A DNA stretch of 64,000 bases. Source: Mortierella sp. BCC40632. Lineage: Eukaryota; Mortierellomycota; Mortierellomycetes; Mortierellales; Mortierellaceae. Where the stretch lies: positions 628,501 through 692,500 of the forward strand of contig WAEK01000021.1 of NCBI GenBank assembly GCA_011634665.1, in the 5' to 3' direction. A program made the translations under genes and the position numbers. Below, piece by piece: positions 11,119-23,108 of the stretch; the first letter of the stretch is position 1; each line of letters opens with the position of its first letter. The notes under the pieces are model-generated. The model did no database searches, was not told the DNA's origin, and saw only the letters and a program-made list of their open reading frames with translations.

Positions 11119-12308
11119 ATGTCTCCCACTGTCTCTGAAAATATCATCCTTTCTTCCTCTGCCGACGATGCCGGTCTGACTGACCGCAATACCTTTGCCA
11201 CGCGTATTGCAGGCAAGGGTTCCGATCCCGAGAAGAAGGCCCTTTTTGCCAGCGTCACCAAGAGGATTGACTATACTCCCAAGTTTGGTACCGAGCTTCA
11301 TGGTGTCCGTCTTGCAGAGTTGACAGAACAGCAATCGGAGGAACTTGCTGCACTTGTTTCTGAACGCGGTGTCGTCTTTTTCCGTGATCAAGACGATCTT
11401 GACCATAAGGAGCATGTCAAGCTGGGTGCTCGTTGGGGTCCTCTCCATATCCACCCTCTGGCGCCTCATAACCAAGAGAACCCAGAGGTCATCGTTATTG
11501 ACTCTCGTCTTAGGTGGGGAACCACGATCCTTTTCTCTTTTTGTTCACCTTCTTGTCAACGGGTCCTGCTGAAATTTTCAGAGCATTGTATTAACTGTCT
11601 TGTCCTTTTTGAATTAGTCCTCCTGCCAAGTACAACACGAACAACTCTTGGCACTCGGATATCTCTTTTGAGCCCGCGCCTGCCTCATACTCGATCCTCA
11701 AGTTCAGTGAGATCCCCGAGTCTGGTGGCGACACGGCCTGGGTCAATGGTTATCAACTCTACGATGAGCTGTCGCCTGCCGTGAAGGCCTTCCTTGAGGG
11801 ACTTACTGCCACACATACCTCAGATATCTTCCGCAGCTTTCAAAAGAGTACGGGTCGTCAAACATTTGGCAAGCTCAATGATTCCTCGCATCCTGTTGTT
11901 CGAACCAACCCTGTGACGGGTTGGAAAGCCGTGTTTGTGAACTCGGTCTTTACACGCGAGATTGATAATGTTACACCTGCCGAGTCCAAGTGGATCTTGG
12001 AGTATATCCATGATCTTGTCGCCAAGAAGCTTCAATACCAGGTTCGATTCCGTTGGGAGAAGCACAGTGTGGCTATCTGGGACAACCGCTCGACCTACCA
12101 TACAGGTGTTCCAGACTTTAAGCCCTATTATCGTCGTGGATTGCGGGTGACCGTCTCTGGAGAGAAGCCCTATTATGACCCCAACAGCGGTACGCAAGCC
12201 GAGGCCTGGGAGGCCACTGCCAAGGTTATCCTTGTCAAGCAGGAAGCAGCTGCGAAAGCAAAGGCAGAGGCAGAGGCAAAGGCAAAGGAAACTGCGACAA
12301 CTGCCTGA
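11119..12308 (+). CDS. TauD/TfdA-family Fe(II)/2-oxoglutarate dioxygenase, copy 1 (sulfonate/taurine dioxygenase type)
   Basis: Likely oxidises an alkyl sulfonate such as taurine, releasing sulfite for sulfur nutrition (bacterial TauD, yeast JLP1), though other TauD relatives use different substrates. Exons 11119-11513 and 11618-12308 give 361 residues. Iron ligands: His144 and Asp146 in WHSD, and His293 in STYHTG. Arg304 and Arg308 lie 11 and 15 residues after the distal His, as in TauD, where they bind 2-oxoglutarate and substrate. The cupin strand segment PESGGDTAW is also conserved. Intron 1 is phase 2 with an unusual donor, GTGGGG, but the same position and phase are used in the paralogue at 39986-41180. 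The Lys/Ala/Glu-rich C-terminal tail is low complexity. No targeting peptide is evident, so probably cytosolic. The TATA box upstream suggests a regulated, nutrient-responsive gene (inference). Confidence 0.9.
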
Positions 12309-12896
12309 GCGAGTCCTTTCGAACCCCTGTAGATAGTACCCTATTAAAAATACGATGTTTGAACCAGAGTTAGTGGCGTCGCTGGGTTGTGTATGTTGAT
12401 ATGATTGCTCTGTCTCATGAGGATGATCAGTCGCGTAGAGGGGATTGAGGGAGTGTCTTTTAGTGGGGATTGAGGATTATCAGGCTTGTGCGAAGGAGAC
12501 GACCATGTCCAGCAGAGAAAGGGTTTGGTATGCGGTCGAAGATAGGGGCAAGTGGGGTGTTGAGACGTAGCAAAATCTCAGTAGTAGCCACGTTTGAGCA
12601 CCGTGCCCAGTGACCAGAGAGGGAGAGAGTGTGTGCGATGCGAGAGAGAGGGGGATAGGAGGGGGACTATTTTTTTTTTTTGCAGAGGCAATTCTCCCAT
12701 TTCTTTTTTCTGCTCCATCTCTTTTCATCTACGCCCGTGCCATCTTTTGCAAGCCTTCTCTCCAGACTAGCATCAAGGCATCTTTGACCAGGACAAAATC
12801 AGCCATCCAACCAACAACTGAGGCGATCACCCAATCAAATCAGCTCACGCTCCTCAGCCTAAGCGAGTCGATCAAAACCATCATCTAAAAGTCAGG
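12309..12896. promoter_or_regulatory. YIPF6: intergenic, TauD-type 1 to YIPF6
   Basis: 588 bp. A GA-rich stretch and a short poly-T precede a CT/CA-rich leader to the YIPF6 ATG. No gene was seen. Confidence 0.45.
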
Positions 12897-13794
12897 ATGA
12901 ACAACAACACATCAGTAGAGCAGGATGATTTCCTGGCGCCTGCGGTGCCAAGTTACAACGAGGCGACCTCTTACTCGGACACTTACTCCAACCCATTCGA
13001 GACCAATACTCCTCAGCGCATGACCTCTCCATTGATCGAGCCAGATGACGTTCCTCTTCCTGGACAAAAGCCTCTCAGTCCTACCAAGAGTCCCTTGCCA
13101 AAGGTCTCAGGAACGATTGGTTCTAGCAGCAACGCCGGTGCGAGCAGCAGCGGCGGCAGCAGCAGTGGTGGAATTGGTCTCGGCGTTGGTCAGGCTATGA
13201 TGGGAAGTGGCATCGATACCCTGGATGAACCCGTGTCAGAGACACTGGTAAGTCTTCCAGTCTGGAGAGAGAGAAAGAGAGCAATACGCCTGGATTTGGA
13301 ATCTCTTGGCAAAAAAAAAAAAGGATAAGCCAACACACTGCCCCACGCGCGTTTTACAACCAACTCATTCTCGGGACACAACTGTTCTTTTTCTTTTTTT
13401 TTTTTTTTTTTTTTCTTTTCTGTTCGACTAATGGTCTGGGGCGACTAGCTTCGCGATCTTCGAAACGTCGGTTCCAAGTTGAAGCAAGTGTTGTATCCAA
13501 AGGGTCGCAAGGATATTCTCAAGGACTGTATGTGAATATCTTTTTCTCTCTTTCTTTCTTTCTTTCTTTCCTTCTTTCCTTTTTTTTCTTTTCTTTCTGG
13601 AATGTCCCTGACACAGCATATCTTGCTTACTGACCATTCTTGAATCTTCTCTATCGAATCTAGGGGACCTCTGGGGACCACTCTTGATGTGTCTCACGCT
13701 TTCCATGTAGGTTTTTATCAATTATTAGGAAATGGATGGAAAGGGTACCATGACGTCTCAAACAGTGATCCTAGTAACTGACGGCTATCTCTCT

Positions 13795-13876
<82 letters not shown>

Positions 13877-14404
13877 TTTTTAAATAGTGTCTTGAGCATT
13901 AGAGCAAAGGAAGATCAAAAGGTTACCGTCTTCACATGGATCTTTATCATTGTCTGGTTGGGATCCGCGGTTGTCACCGTCAACGCCAAGCTTCTTGGTG
14001 GCAGAGTGTACGTATAATTTGATATTTCTGAAAACGGGACCTTGAGTGAATGATAGGTGACCAAAAGAAAAAGAAAAAGAAAAAGAAAGAAAAAAAGAAG
14101 CTAATTTAAATGTTCTAACCTACTGGGGTCCTGCCTTTATTTTTAAATGAAAAATAGTTCTTTTTTCCAGAGTGTGTGTGTGCTCGGATACTGTTTGTTC
14201 CCTTTAGTGCTTGTTAGCATTGTCTCGGTAGTGGTGCCTAGCATCTATATCCGATTGCCTCTTTGTGGAGTCGCCTTTGCATGGGCTTCCTGGGCTTCGA
14301 TTGGATTTTTGTCGGACTCGAATCTTGCAAATCGCCGCGCTCTCGGGGTGTATCCTCTGTTTCTATTTTACTTTATCATCACTTGGATCATCCTTATCTC
14401 ATAA
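12897..14404 (+). CDS. YIPF6: YIPF6 / Yip4-like Golgi membrane protein (Yip1 family)
   Basis: Yip1-domain proteins are five-span membrane proteins of the early secretory pathway that bind Rab/Ypt GTPases and act in Golgi structure and vesicle traffic. Five exons, 12897-13247, 13449-13527, 13664-13706, 13888-14007 and 14158-14404, give 279 residues. The first about 117 residues are cytosolic, Ser/Gly/Pro-rich and poorly conserved. From exon 2 on the match to YIPF6 is strong: the block VLYPKG, then DWDLWGPLL across the 2/3 junction, VNAKLLGG, SFFQSVCVLGYC, and NRRALGVYPLFLFYF near the C-terminus. Exon 3 is only 43 nt. Intron 3 (13707-13887) is nearly all CT microsatellite. All donors begin GT (GTAAGT, GTATGT, GTAGGT, GTACGT) and phases chain without conflict. 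Confidence 0.93.
13800..13875 (+). repeat. (TC)n microsatellite inside YIPF6 intron 3
   Basis: About 38 TC units make up the middle of a 181-bp intron and reach to within about 10 bp of the acceptor, in effect an extended polypyrimidine tract. Confidence 0.95.
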
Positions 14405-14644
14405 AAAAATGGATCAGGGGAGGGGGCTGAGGTTGTGGACCTTTGGATACCGTTGTAGGAGAAGCATGGGGCCAATTAAGCAATATAACCTTGGTTAGGA
14501 ATACACATTTTAGGTACAACTCGAATGGATCTTTTTTTTCCCTGCTCTTTTTTAAATTGGCGAAGATAATCATGGGCTGTGCCCTCACTGCCCCATCCCA
14601 CCCCTCCTCCGCGGAGACTAACCGTACTAGTTATGATCTGATGA

Positions 14645-15410
14645 CTATTCAGACGGTGTAGTCATCTTTTTAATGACATTCTTGACCAGCTCAGGAAAGT
14701 CATCTTGTCTGGTGAAATGGCCACGGTTTGGCAGCTCGATGTATTCGACGTCGGCAATCTTGCTTTTTACATATCGCTGCTCTTCTATGGGGACCGAATG
14801 GTCGTTTGGGCTTGCTAAAGCAAAAGGTTAGAAAGAGAGTGCTGCATTGACACCTTCATCCCTTGGCTTGAAAGCCGGTATGCCTATGACCCAGCAAGAG
14901 CTTACAAAACTGAATAATCCACTTTGCGTTCGCAGAGATTGCATCCCAGTTCCAAGGACGGTTAAAGTATCCTGACTCTCTCTACAGGAAATCATGATCT
15001 ATGTTAGTTACACACGATTTTTCATCGAAGAAGATCAGCATTGATATTAGTAGAATGTTGACCCTTACCTCTGAGGTGTCTCCAAGGTCAGAATGGTAAG
15101 CGCTGACAAGGACCACTCCCAACACTTTCCTTGTCTCGATGTATCTCATGGCAGCGGCGGCACCCGTGCTATGGCCAATAATAACATCCTTCTCACCCAG
15201 CTCTAGTTTGTTCTCCATGTAGTCAATCCAGATATTTTCGTGGGCGTCGATGGGATCAGGAAAGGTGCGGAGGATGCCTCCACCAGGAAACAAGGGCCTT
15301 CCGTCCTTGCTGTTCTTGGCCTCTGTGAGGGCAGCAATGGCCGAGGGATACCACATGGATGTCTCGACATGGTCGTTGTAATTTCCGGGAATAAGTGCAA
15401 TGCGTGACAT
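14645..15410 (-). CDS. RBBP9/YdeN-type alpha/beta serine hydrolase
   Basis: Small alpha/beta-fold hydrolase of the RBBP9 (DUF1234/YdeN) family, cytosolic, with no firmly known natural substrate. Three minus-strand exons, 15410-15069, 14981-14906 and 14814-14645, give 195 residues, close to the family's about 185. The catalytic triad is complete: Ser81 in the nucleophile elbow GHSTGA, Asp144 in SSPNDHSVP, and His172 in NRGHFT. The family segment SGYFNRPWNW lies at the exon 1/2 boundary. It starts MSRIALIPGN with a conserved first strand. Phases 0 and 1 chain cleanly, with donors GTAAGG and GTAAGC. It shares a 403-bp divergent promoter with NUP205. The YIPF6 gene converges on it with 240 bp between stop codons. 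Confidence 0.92.
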
Positions 15411-15813
15411 GGAGGAATAAAAGCCGTGGGAGACTAGGAGGTTAAGAAAAAGAGATGCTAGAGACTCTCTCTCTCTCTTCCCTCCCTTTTAATTTTTTTT
15501 TTTTTTTCAAACGCGTATCGGCGAATGCCCCTTAATGACACATCCACTCTGCTTTCGACCTCTCAAATCTCAAAGGCACGTAAACACAACTTGATCGGCC
15601 CTTTGTCCATCCATCCATCTCTTCTCCTTCGCTTACCTTTTTGCTTATCCCCTCCATTCCCTCCCCATCTATTCTCCACACCGAGCCAACAGATCGGATC
15701 TGGAATAGTTGGCCCCTCCATCGCCAGGACGACACTAAAAGGCCGCCCTCAGTGACACGCGTGCGAAGACATCTGACCGAATCCGTCGTCTCGCCCTCAC
15801 TCTTTCGCTTGCC
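15411..15813. promoter_or_regulatory. divergent promoter, RBBP9-like / NUP205
   Basis: 403 bp between two head-to-head start codons. It contains a CT tract and poly-T near the RBBP9-like side and a CT/CA-rich leader before NUP205. No TATA box was recognised. Confidence 0.5.
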
Positions 15814-18800
15814 ATGGAACCTCAATGGACCCCCAAGTTCGAGGACCTTTCTAGAAATGTCTTGAGCGCTTCTCATTCTCAATCACACGACTATGTTTCC
15901 GGAGTCTGTCACGAACTAGAGGCTAGCAGGGCAGCGATATATTCTGTTCTCGAGACCCCGCCACTCAATGCTGGACACAGAGCCCAGCTTAAGCTCGGTA
16001 CGAAATCAGGCTTTATATCTCTGCTTTTTTTATTTTTTTTTTTTTTTTTTTTTTTGTCGCGAGTATTCAAAGGAAAAAAAAAAAAAAAAAAAAAAAAAAA
16101 AGGAAAAAAAGAAAGAAGGAAGGGGGGAAAAAAAGAAGGAAAGAAAGAAAAGGGAGAGAGAGAAGGAAAGAGTAAAACTTTTCTAACAAAAATAGGTCCT
16201 TCGTATCTTCACTCTTACAGGTTCACCAATCATCGATGGACGAGTTCAAACGGTGAATGAGCAGTTTATCACAGACGCGATCCTGCTGTCGGATCAATTG
16301 GAGATGGACGAGTATGCTGCGGCGTCTCTGTTGCGATATGGTCTCCAGGAAATGGCCAAGTTTGACCGAAGCGCGGTCGAGACTGCCATTATTCTTTTCC
16401 ACCGCGAGAGAGTCGCGCTCCTTCACACCATCTACACCATCCTCGATACATCTCGTTCCTACAACTCCCCAACACTCTTCAGCAGGAATATTGCGCCCTT
16501 CCGAGATGACCTCTTGAATTCTGGAAAGGGAAGACTGGCCGAAAAGGCGCTGGCCATGATTGAAAAGTTGGACAAGAAGACAACGTCTTTGAAGAACTCG
16601 ATCTCAGAAACTTCGGCATTGGTCCAGCAAATCGGAATCGCCATCAACGAGGATCGCCTCGACTTTATCAAACAGGAGCGCGCATGGCTGGCTACACTTC
16701 TCTTTACCATTGGGTTCTATCACGAATTTTCCAGTGCTGTTTTGAAGTCTGCCATTACGACTCTGAAAAAAATGAACCTCTCCGACCCTATCACCATCCA
16801 TCTCACAGCGGCTGTCATGGCAGCTCTTGAGATCTCGCCAGAACATATGGCCATCAGAGGAAGAGCCGATGATGCATCCCCTGCATACATGACTGAGGCA
16901 TCATTCATCCCTGAGTACGCTCGACTCATCACAGATAACAACTGGACCGTCCCAGCAATCCAATCAGCGGTCTTGCTCCAGTTCTGTCTCTGCATTGGAA
17001 ACGCTTACAATGGCCGTCGAGATGGACTGACAGAAGAGGAGCTTCAAAGTGTGGCCGAGAAGGCTGTTGCAGCAGATGCATTCCAGTTCATTGCCAACTA
17101 CATTCTTGGCTTCAAGTCCCAGGTTGTTATCAATGGAAAGCAATTCGAGGTCCCTTTCGAGCTTTCCAGTGCGTCCCTCGGTCTCGTTGACCAGAATGCT
17201 GATGGCTTTGATACGACCATTGGAAAACCAGTTGCAGCCCAGATGAGCGCAGTGATGCAAGACGGAGTCATTGGCCTCTTGGAACTCTTTATCCGCGATC
17301 TCAACATTTCCATGCTTCCTCTCCTTCGCAAGATCAAGCACAGAGAGGAGGACATGGCCTTCCATCACAACTCTCACCGCCAGTCACACCCACATACCAG
17401 CTCACCAGCTCCAAGGAACGACCTCGAGGCATTGTTCACTGTCATCTCGCTCGTATACAAGGATAGACCAGAGGCAGGAATCCGTTTCTGGCCCATTGAC
17501 GATGATCGCCAGTACAAGTTCTTGAAGCTGGGAGTCGACTGCAAGAACTCGGCGCGCGCTTATTTCGACATGTTGGGTTCGCTTGCGACAGGTGCTCAGT
17601 GTGCCCACTCGGCCTACGAATTCTTGAAGAGCAACGGAGGTCGATATGGCACTCAAAGCTCTACAGCCCCTGTGACTCTGTGCTCATGGGTGAAGCTCTT
17701 TGAGGCAATTGAATTCTACACCAACACCTTGAACCTGGCTGCTGCGGACGGAGGCAAGGTCGAAAAGATCCGACCCGAAGAAGAGGAGGTCCTCAAGTCT
17801 TTTCTCCGACTCTTGGCCACTGTTGCAAAGTACTCACCTGTGGATCGGACAGCCATGAATGACTCCAAACAGTTCAGGGTCGTCCATGCTCTGTTGCGGT
17901 TCTTTATTTGTCCTATTTCTGTGGATCTGAAAGCTTGCATTCTCGACACGATTGCTGCTTTTGCTGCACCTTCGACCGTTGGTGGTGACTCGGCAAGCCT
18001 TGTGTGGGAATTCATGGAGCAGGCAAGAATCCTTCCCAAGGCCTACAATGCAGCACAACCCGAGCAGCCCCAGTTGAGCAACGAGCAAACCCCCATCGCA
18101 AACACCACCGCTCGCTCAGATAACCAGAATCTGGACTCTGGTATTGGTTACGACATTGATGAGATTGAAGCTGCCAATGAGGTTTACCCAGAGACGATTG
18201 CCTTTACACGACTTTTGAGCTCACTTGTGCAAGTTCCTGCTGATCCTGAAGACTTTATTTCCGGGGGATCGCCTTCTATTCCTGCTCAACTTGGATCCAA
18301 CTATCGTCAGCCAGGCATCATCCCCTATATTCGCTTTATCTTGGAGAGGATCTTTGTCAAGGCTTTGAACCGGCCTTATCGCGTTGCCAACGAAAAGTGG
18401 AAGGTCATTGATGCATGCTTGGGCCTCATGGAGAGATGTCTGTTGTCGTTTGATATCGGATCGTTCATCTTGGGTGACCTGTACAAGAAGAACCAGGACC
18501 AACTTACACTGGAAGCTCAAAAGAACAACGCTATTCGAGCTTCACTTCATCCAGCATTTGAGATTCTGAAGCGTCTTTTGTCAGGCGGTGATGTCTTGAG
18601 AGAGCTTCTCAGAGTCCTTGCCACTGGCGTTGACACTCTCAACAAGGAGGATGCTTCGACGCCTTGTCTCAAATCTTCAATCATCAAGGCCTTCAGGATT
18701 TTGACCAAGACTATGCAACTTCAGGATGTCTTTATGGAGTATATTGTGCAGGTTCTCCTGACGACAAGGAACAAGGATGCATCTCTTTCGTCTTTGGCGC

Positions 18801-21580
18801 CCATCGAGGAGCACCTCGCCTACAGCAACTCTTCGATTGTGGACATTGCTTGCTATATCAACTGTGAAGTCAGCAACGAAATCTGCTCGCTCGCCATCGA
18901 GGTGCTGGATCGACTCTCAGCCTCGCCAGTGTTTACAAACGGCCTGGCTAGCAGGGGCGCAGCAGTGAACCGACTCGTACGACTTCTCGAGTCCTCCACA
19001 CGATCCAACCAGGTCCTCTATGGTTTTGTTCAAAAGATGTCCACCGAGGATGATGAGGAGGCATTCGAGTTTGGCGCACCACAGGTGGACGGTTCAATGG
19101 CTGTCGACCGACTTGGAGCTCGTGGTGCAGCACCATTGAAGATGAACTTTTCAGGACCTGGTATTACAGGATCTACTATCCGTCTTCAAATCATGCGTCT
19201 TCTCCTTGATAACCTCGACGAGTCTAGGAGTATCCCTTCCATCGCCCACTTTTTGCTTGGCTTCCCAACAGGATCCAAGAACAGGGGTTCTGAGGACGTT
19301 GATATCCTTGCAAGTCTCACTTCTATGACCACTCTCCACGTTATCCTGAATCTTCTCAGGAGAGGAATTGACGACCAAGATTCCGAGCTGGATAACCCCG
19401 AGTCAGGCCCACTCTATATTACACATCCTCAGTTGGCTGAAAGGTGTCATGAACTTGTCTACCGCCTCTGCTCAGAGCCTCAGACGACTTCACCTATGAT
19501 GCGCTACCTCAGAACGCGCGAGGCCTTCTTTTACCGGAACTTGCGTGCGCTGCCCATCCGTTTTGAAGAGGGACTCTCTGGAAATCATGGATTGCTCACT
19601 CGTTTGGATGGTTCATGGCTCCGAGTCAACTTTTTCCATCTTCTTTCCCAGATGTACCAGCGCTCGTGGGTGATGCGTACAGCAGCTTTGGAGCTCTACG
19701 CTGCCTGTGATACAAAGCAACGTCGCGAGGCTGTGAATCTGCTTTCGCTCCTTTATAGCACCACCAATAATGCATGGGAGACGAATGAGGATGATTTTAT
19801 GTACTCGATTTCAAAGTCTAAGGACGGAAGCCTAGTCCAACCTCGTATGAAGATTCTGGAACTCTTGGACTCGCTCGACTTTGCATGGAGTGATGATTTG
19901 AAGGTGAAGGACATGGATCGGTATTACTTTGCAGATGTCTCTGAGGATTCGTGTATTGTCAAGGATGAGAACGGAGTCGAAGTTATTGATGTCCGCAAGG
20001 TGTTCAGTCTTCTTGTGAACAGAAAGACTCAGTTGGAGAGTGAGAATATGATCTCGGGAGCTGGTCATAATGCTGCAGCACATACAGAGATGGAGGCCAT
20101 CCTTGAGCAATGTGTTGCCCGTAACCATGCCAGGAAATTCGAGTTTGCTCGCAGAGCAGCATTTGAGTCTTGGCGGGAGCTTGTGGAGATCAGTTTGGGA
20201 CCTGGATTTGATCTTTTGAATGTTGCTCAACGGGAACCTATGCTCTATGATCTCCTTGAGGCCGTTCTCTCAAAGATCCAGGGTGACTGTCCTGTTGATG
20301 TGGCCACCATCCTGAGCAAGACTGCGCTTTGTGTCATTCAACGACTTCGATCGGATCACTTCCGTCAATTCATTTTCCAGGCCACCTCAACAGATCCGAG
20401 TGAGATTGATGTTCGTCTGCCTGCAGAGCGTCTCCAGCGCGTTGCCCTGAGTATCATTAATTGTATTCTCCGGGCGAGCAACTCCACGTCTCGCTGCAAC
20501 TTGTATGCTACTCTATCCAACTACTTTCAATACACTCGAGCAGAAGGAGATACTCACAGGAGTGTACGACATACCCTTTCCAAGCGTCTTCACCACTCTG
20601 TCAATGGAAACTTTTCGGCGCAAGGACGGACTAATGGAGAGAGAGATGTCCGAGAGGCATTGGAGCTAGGAAACCGAGTTCTTGTTTCAGAAGCTGGCGA
20701 TCGGTTACTGGATGTTATTTGCAAGGATGCCTCGGATGTGGATCAAGTATGCAAGATTGCAGCATTCACGCTCTTGAACACGCTCTATGGATTGTTTGAG
20801 CAGGAGGTGACGAACAGGGTGTTGATGCATTTGGTGCAACGTAATTACCTGAAGCATTTTATTGAGATTATGGCACGAGAGGATCTTGAGCTTCAAGCGA
20901 GTGTCAAGGGTCGAGTGAGTCGAGTTCCGATCGTGAATGAGACCAGGATGACGCTCTTCCTTCGGATTGCTCAACGTCGTGATGGAGCGGAGCAGTTGCT
21001 TGAGTATGGTTTCTTTGATGTGCTTACCAACTCTTCTTCGGTGATTGATATGCGTACCAACCTCGACAACTCTGGTAATTTTTTTTTTTTTTTATATATT
21101 TTGTGTCGTGGGAATGGAAAGATTTGATATTAATATGCGACATTATTTTTCCTCTCTCTCTCTCTCTCTCTCTCGATATAGATTTTGGTCCTTTTGAACA
21201 AACGGAGAGCAACCGATACCATAACATTGTGTACCCAATGTTGCAAGTTGCAGTCGCAGTCTTGTCAAATCTTGGACGGAATCATCGCACTGCCACCAAC
21301 AAGGTAATTCTTTACAACTTTTTTTTTTTTTTTTTTGTAGTGATGATGATTTTGAATGAAGCTAATATTAACTCGTATGGCTGCTAAAAAAAAAAAAAAA
21401 AACATGAACCGAAATATCTTTAGGCGGAGCTGTTCGTGACAAACCACCAGGACACTTTTGCTGCAATTCTTCGGGATAATGATGTACCTTCTACAATGAA
21501 TTCTCTCCGAGAGCTTCGTACGGTGACGGCGTTCCTGAATCAACTGGCTAGTCATATCTCTACCAAGGCATCGGTAAGAC

Positions 21581-21617
<37 letters not shown>

Positions 21618-23108
21618 TTATTTTTATTACTTCGAGGATGTGTCTTTGAGATGGACCTCTGAGCATCACCTTTGGAAGCAATTGGCTCACCGACGCCCAC
21701 TTTTGTCCTTGATTGACTATAGTCGGCAGCATCCGTGTTTGGGCCTCTCCACAGCCTTTTGTTGGCATTGATCCCCAAGTACTTCTCAGCGGATCAGTGG
21801 AAACAGAACCTGAAGCCCATCAGTGATGCTGAGAAGCTTTTGGCGAGCATTGTCGCCCCGGCTTTGACAGCCCACACGGGAATGACACTGTTTGAACGGG
21901 ATGCAAGAGGTTTGGCACGCGATATCTGCAAGAACTTGATCTCTTATTGTCAGATCAGCACAGACAAGTCGCGTGGAGCTGGTAAGTTTTTTTTTTTTTT
22001 TTTTTTTTATGGGTAAATCAACCGTTTGAGTTCTATCAGTTCTGAAGGCTATGTTCTGACCTAAAGCATCATTTTACTCTTTTTTCTTTTTTTTAACCTT
22101 GCGGTGTCCAGCTCCTCAACAATTCACACCACTGTTCTCATGGACCATCTCGAGTGTGCCTGGAGCCAATGATACGGCTGCTGTACCATCACTTGCGTCG
22201 CTTGTCCATTATTTGGACCGCACGGCGACAGAGGTACAAGAGTCGCTTGCGCGCCATCAAGAACAGATGACCAAGTTGAGCAACATTACTGCATTGACCT
22301 CGGATGAGAAGCAAGATATTCTGGAGGCTTCGGATGAAGACTATATTGATGAGTTGGCACCAATCCAGAGAGACCAGTTGGCTGTCCAGGTCCTCCAAAA
22401 GATGATCTTGACTTCAACTCAGGAAGTCATGTCTTCACTCTGTAAGTGTTTTTTTTTTAATATTTGTGACGATGTTTTTATCGCCATCAACGGTTTGTTT
22501 GAAGAAAAAAAAAAAAAAAAAACGTACTGACAGGACTGTTATTTGGGAACCAGATCTATTGGAGACGTCTCTAGTGTTGTTCTGGCGCCATCTTGAGTAC
22601 TACCTAGGACAATATGTTGGTGCATTGGATGCTCCAGCAGGTTCATCCCAGTTTGGACTAGGAAACTCTCGATTTGGACACAGCACTCTTGGAAGCTTTG
22701 GTAACCCAATGTCTCTTGGAGGCAACAGTGGCTTCCGTGGCTCCAACTCAGGCTTTGGTGCCTCTTCATCTTCTCCAGCATTTGGTTCAAGTACTAGCCC
22801 GCTGCAACAGAGCCAACTCTCTAAGAACTTTAAGCCTACGCTTGCAGAGGCACAATCTTTGAAGAGAGATGCGGGACATGTTATCAAGCCTATCCTGAAC
22901 CATGTCATGACTTTGGAGCTGGTAAGTTGATTCTTATCCCTCAATTGATATCTTGGTAGCATGTCCTTCTATTCTTGGAAATTGGAGGCTAACTTTTGAC
23001 TATCTCATCCTGTAGACACAGGAACAGTTTGACTGGGATAATAGTGCAAGAAAGAGCTTTATCGAACTTCTAGTTCGACGCATCCGAGCACTTGTGGACC
23101 GCAATTGA
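15814..23108 (+). CDS. NUP205: inner-ring scaffold nucleoporin Nup192/Nup205
   Basis: Giant alpha-solenoid of the nuclear pore inner ring, which binds Nup93/Nic96, Nup53 and Nup98. Eight exons, 15814-15997, 16221-21074, 21182-21303, 21424-21573, 21723-21981, 22112-22441, 22554-22921 and 23016-23108, all phases consistent, give 2119 residues. This is closer to human Nup205 (about 2010) than to yeast Nup192 (about 1680). The protein is almost wholly helical Leu-rich solenoid with no membrane segment. Exon 2 alone is 4854 bp. In exon 7 (residues about 1995-2050) there is a Gly/Ser-rich linker with five FG dipeptides, unexpected in a scaffold Nup. It is followed by a conserved C-terminal helix region ending RRIRALVDRN. 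The exon 7 acceptor was set at 22552-22553 because the earlier AG would create a stop. The seven introns are small (96-223 bp) and several carry poly-T, (CT)n or (AT)n. Confidence 0.92.
16056..16101 (+). repeat. poly-T / poly-A pair in NUP205 intron 1
   Basis: A poly-T run (about 16029-16055) is followed within 20 bp by a poly-A run of more than 25 bases. Transcribed, these could pair into a hairpin inside the 223-bp intron 1. Confidence 0.8.
21588..21613 (+). repeat. (AT)n microsatellite in NUP205 intron 4
   Basis: About 12 TA units just after the exon 4 donor at 21574. Confidence 0.9.
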
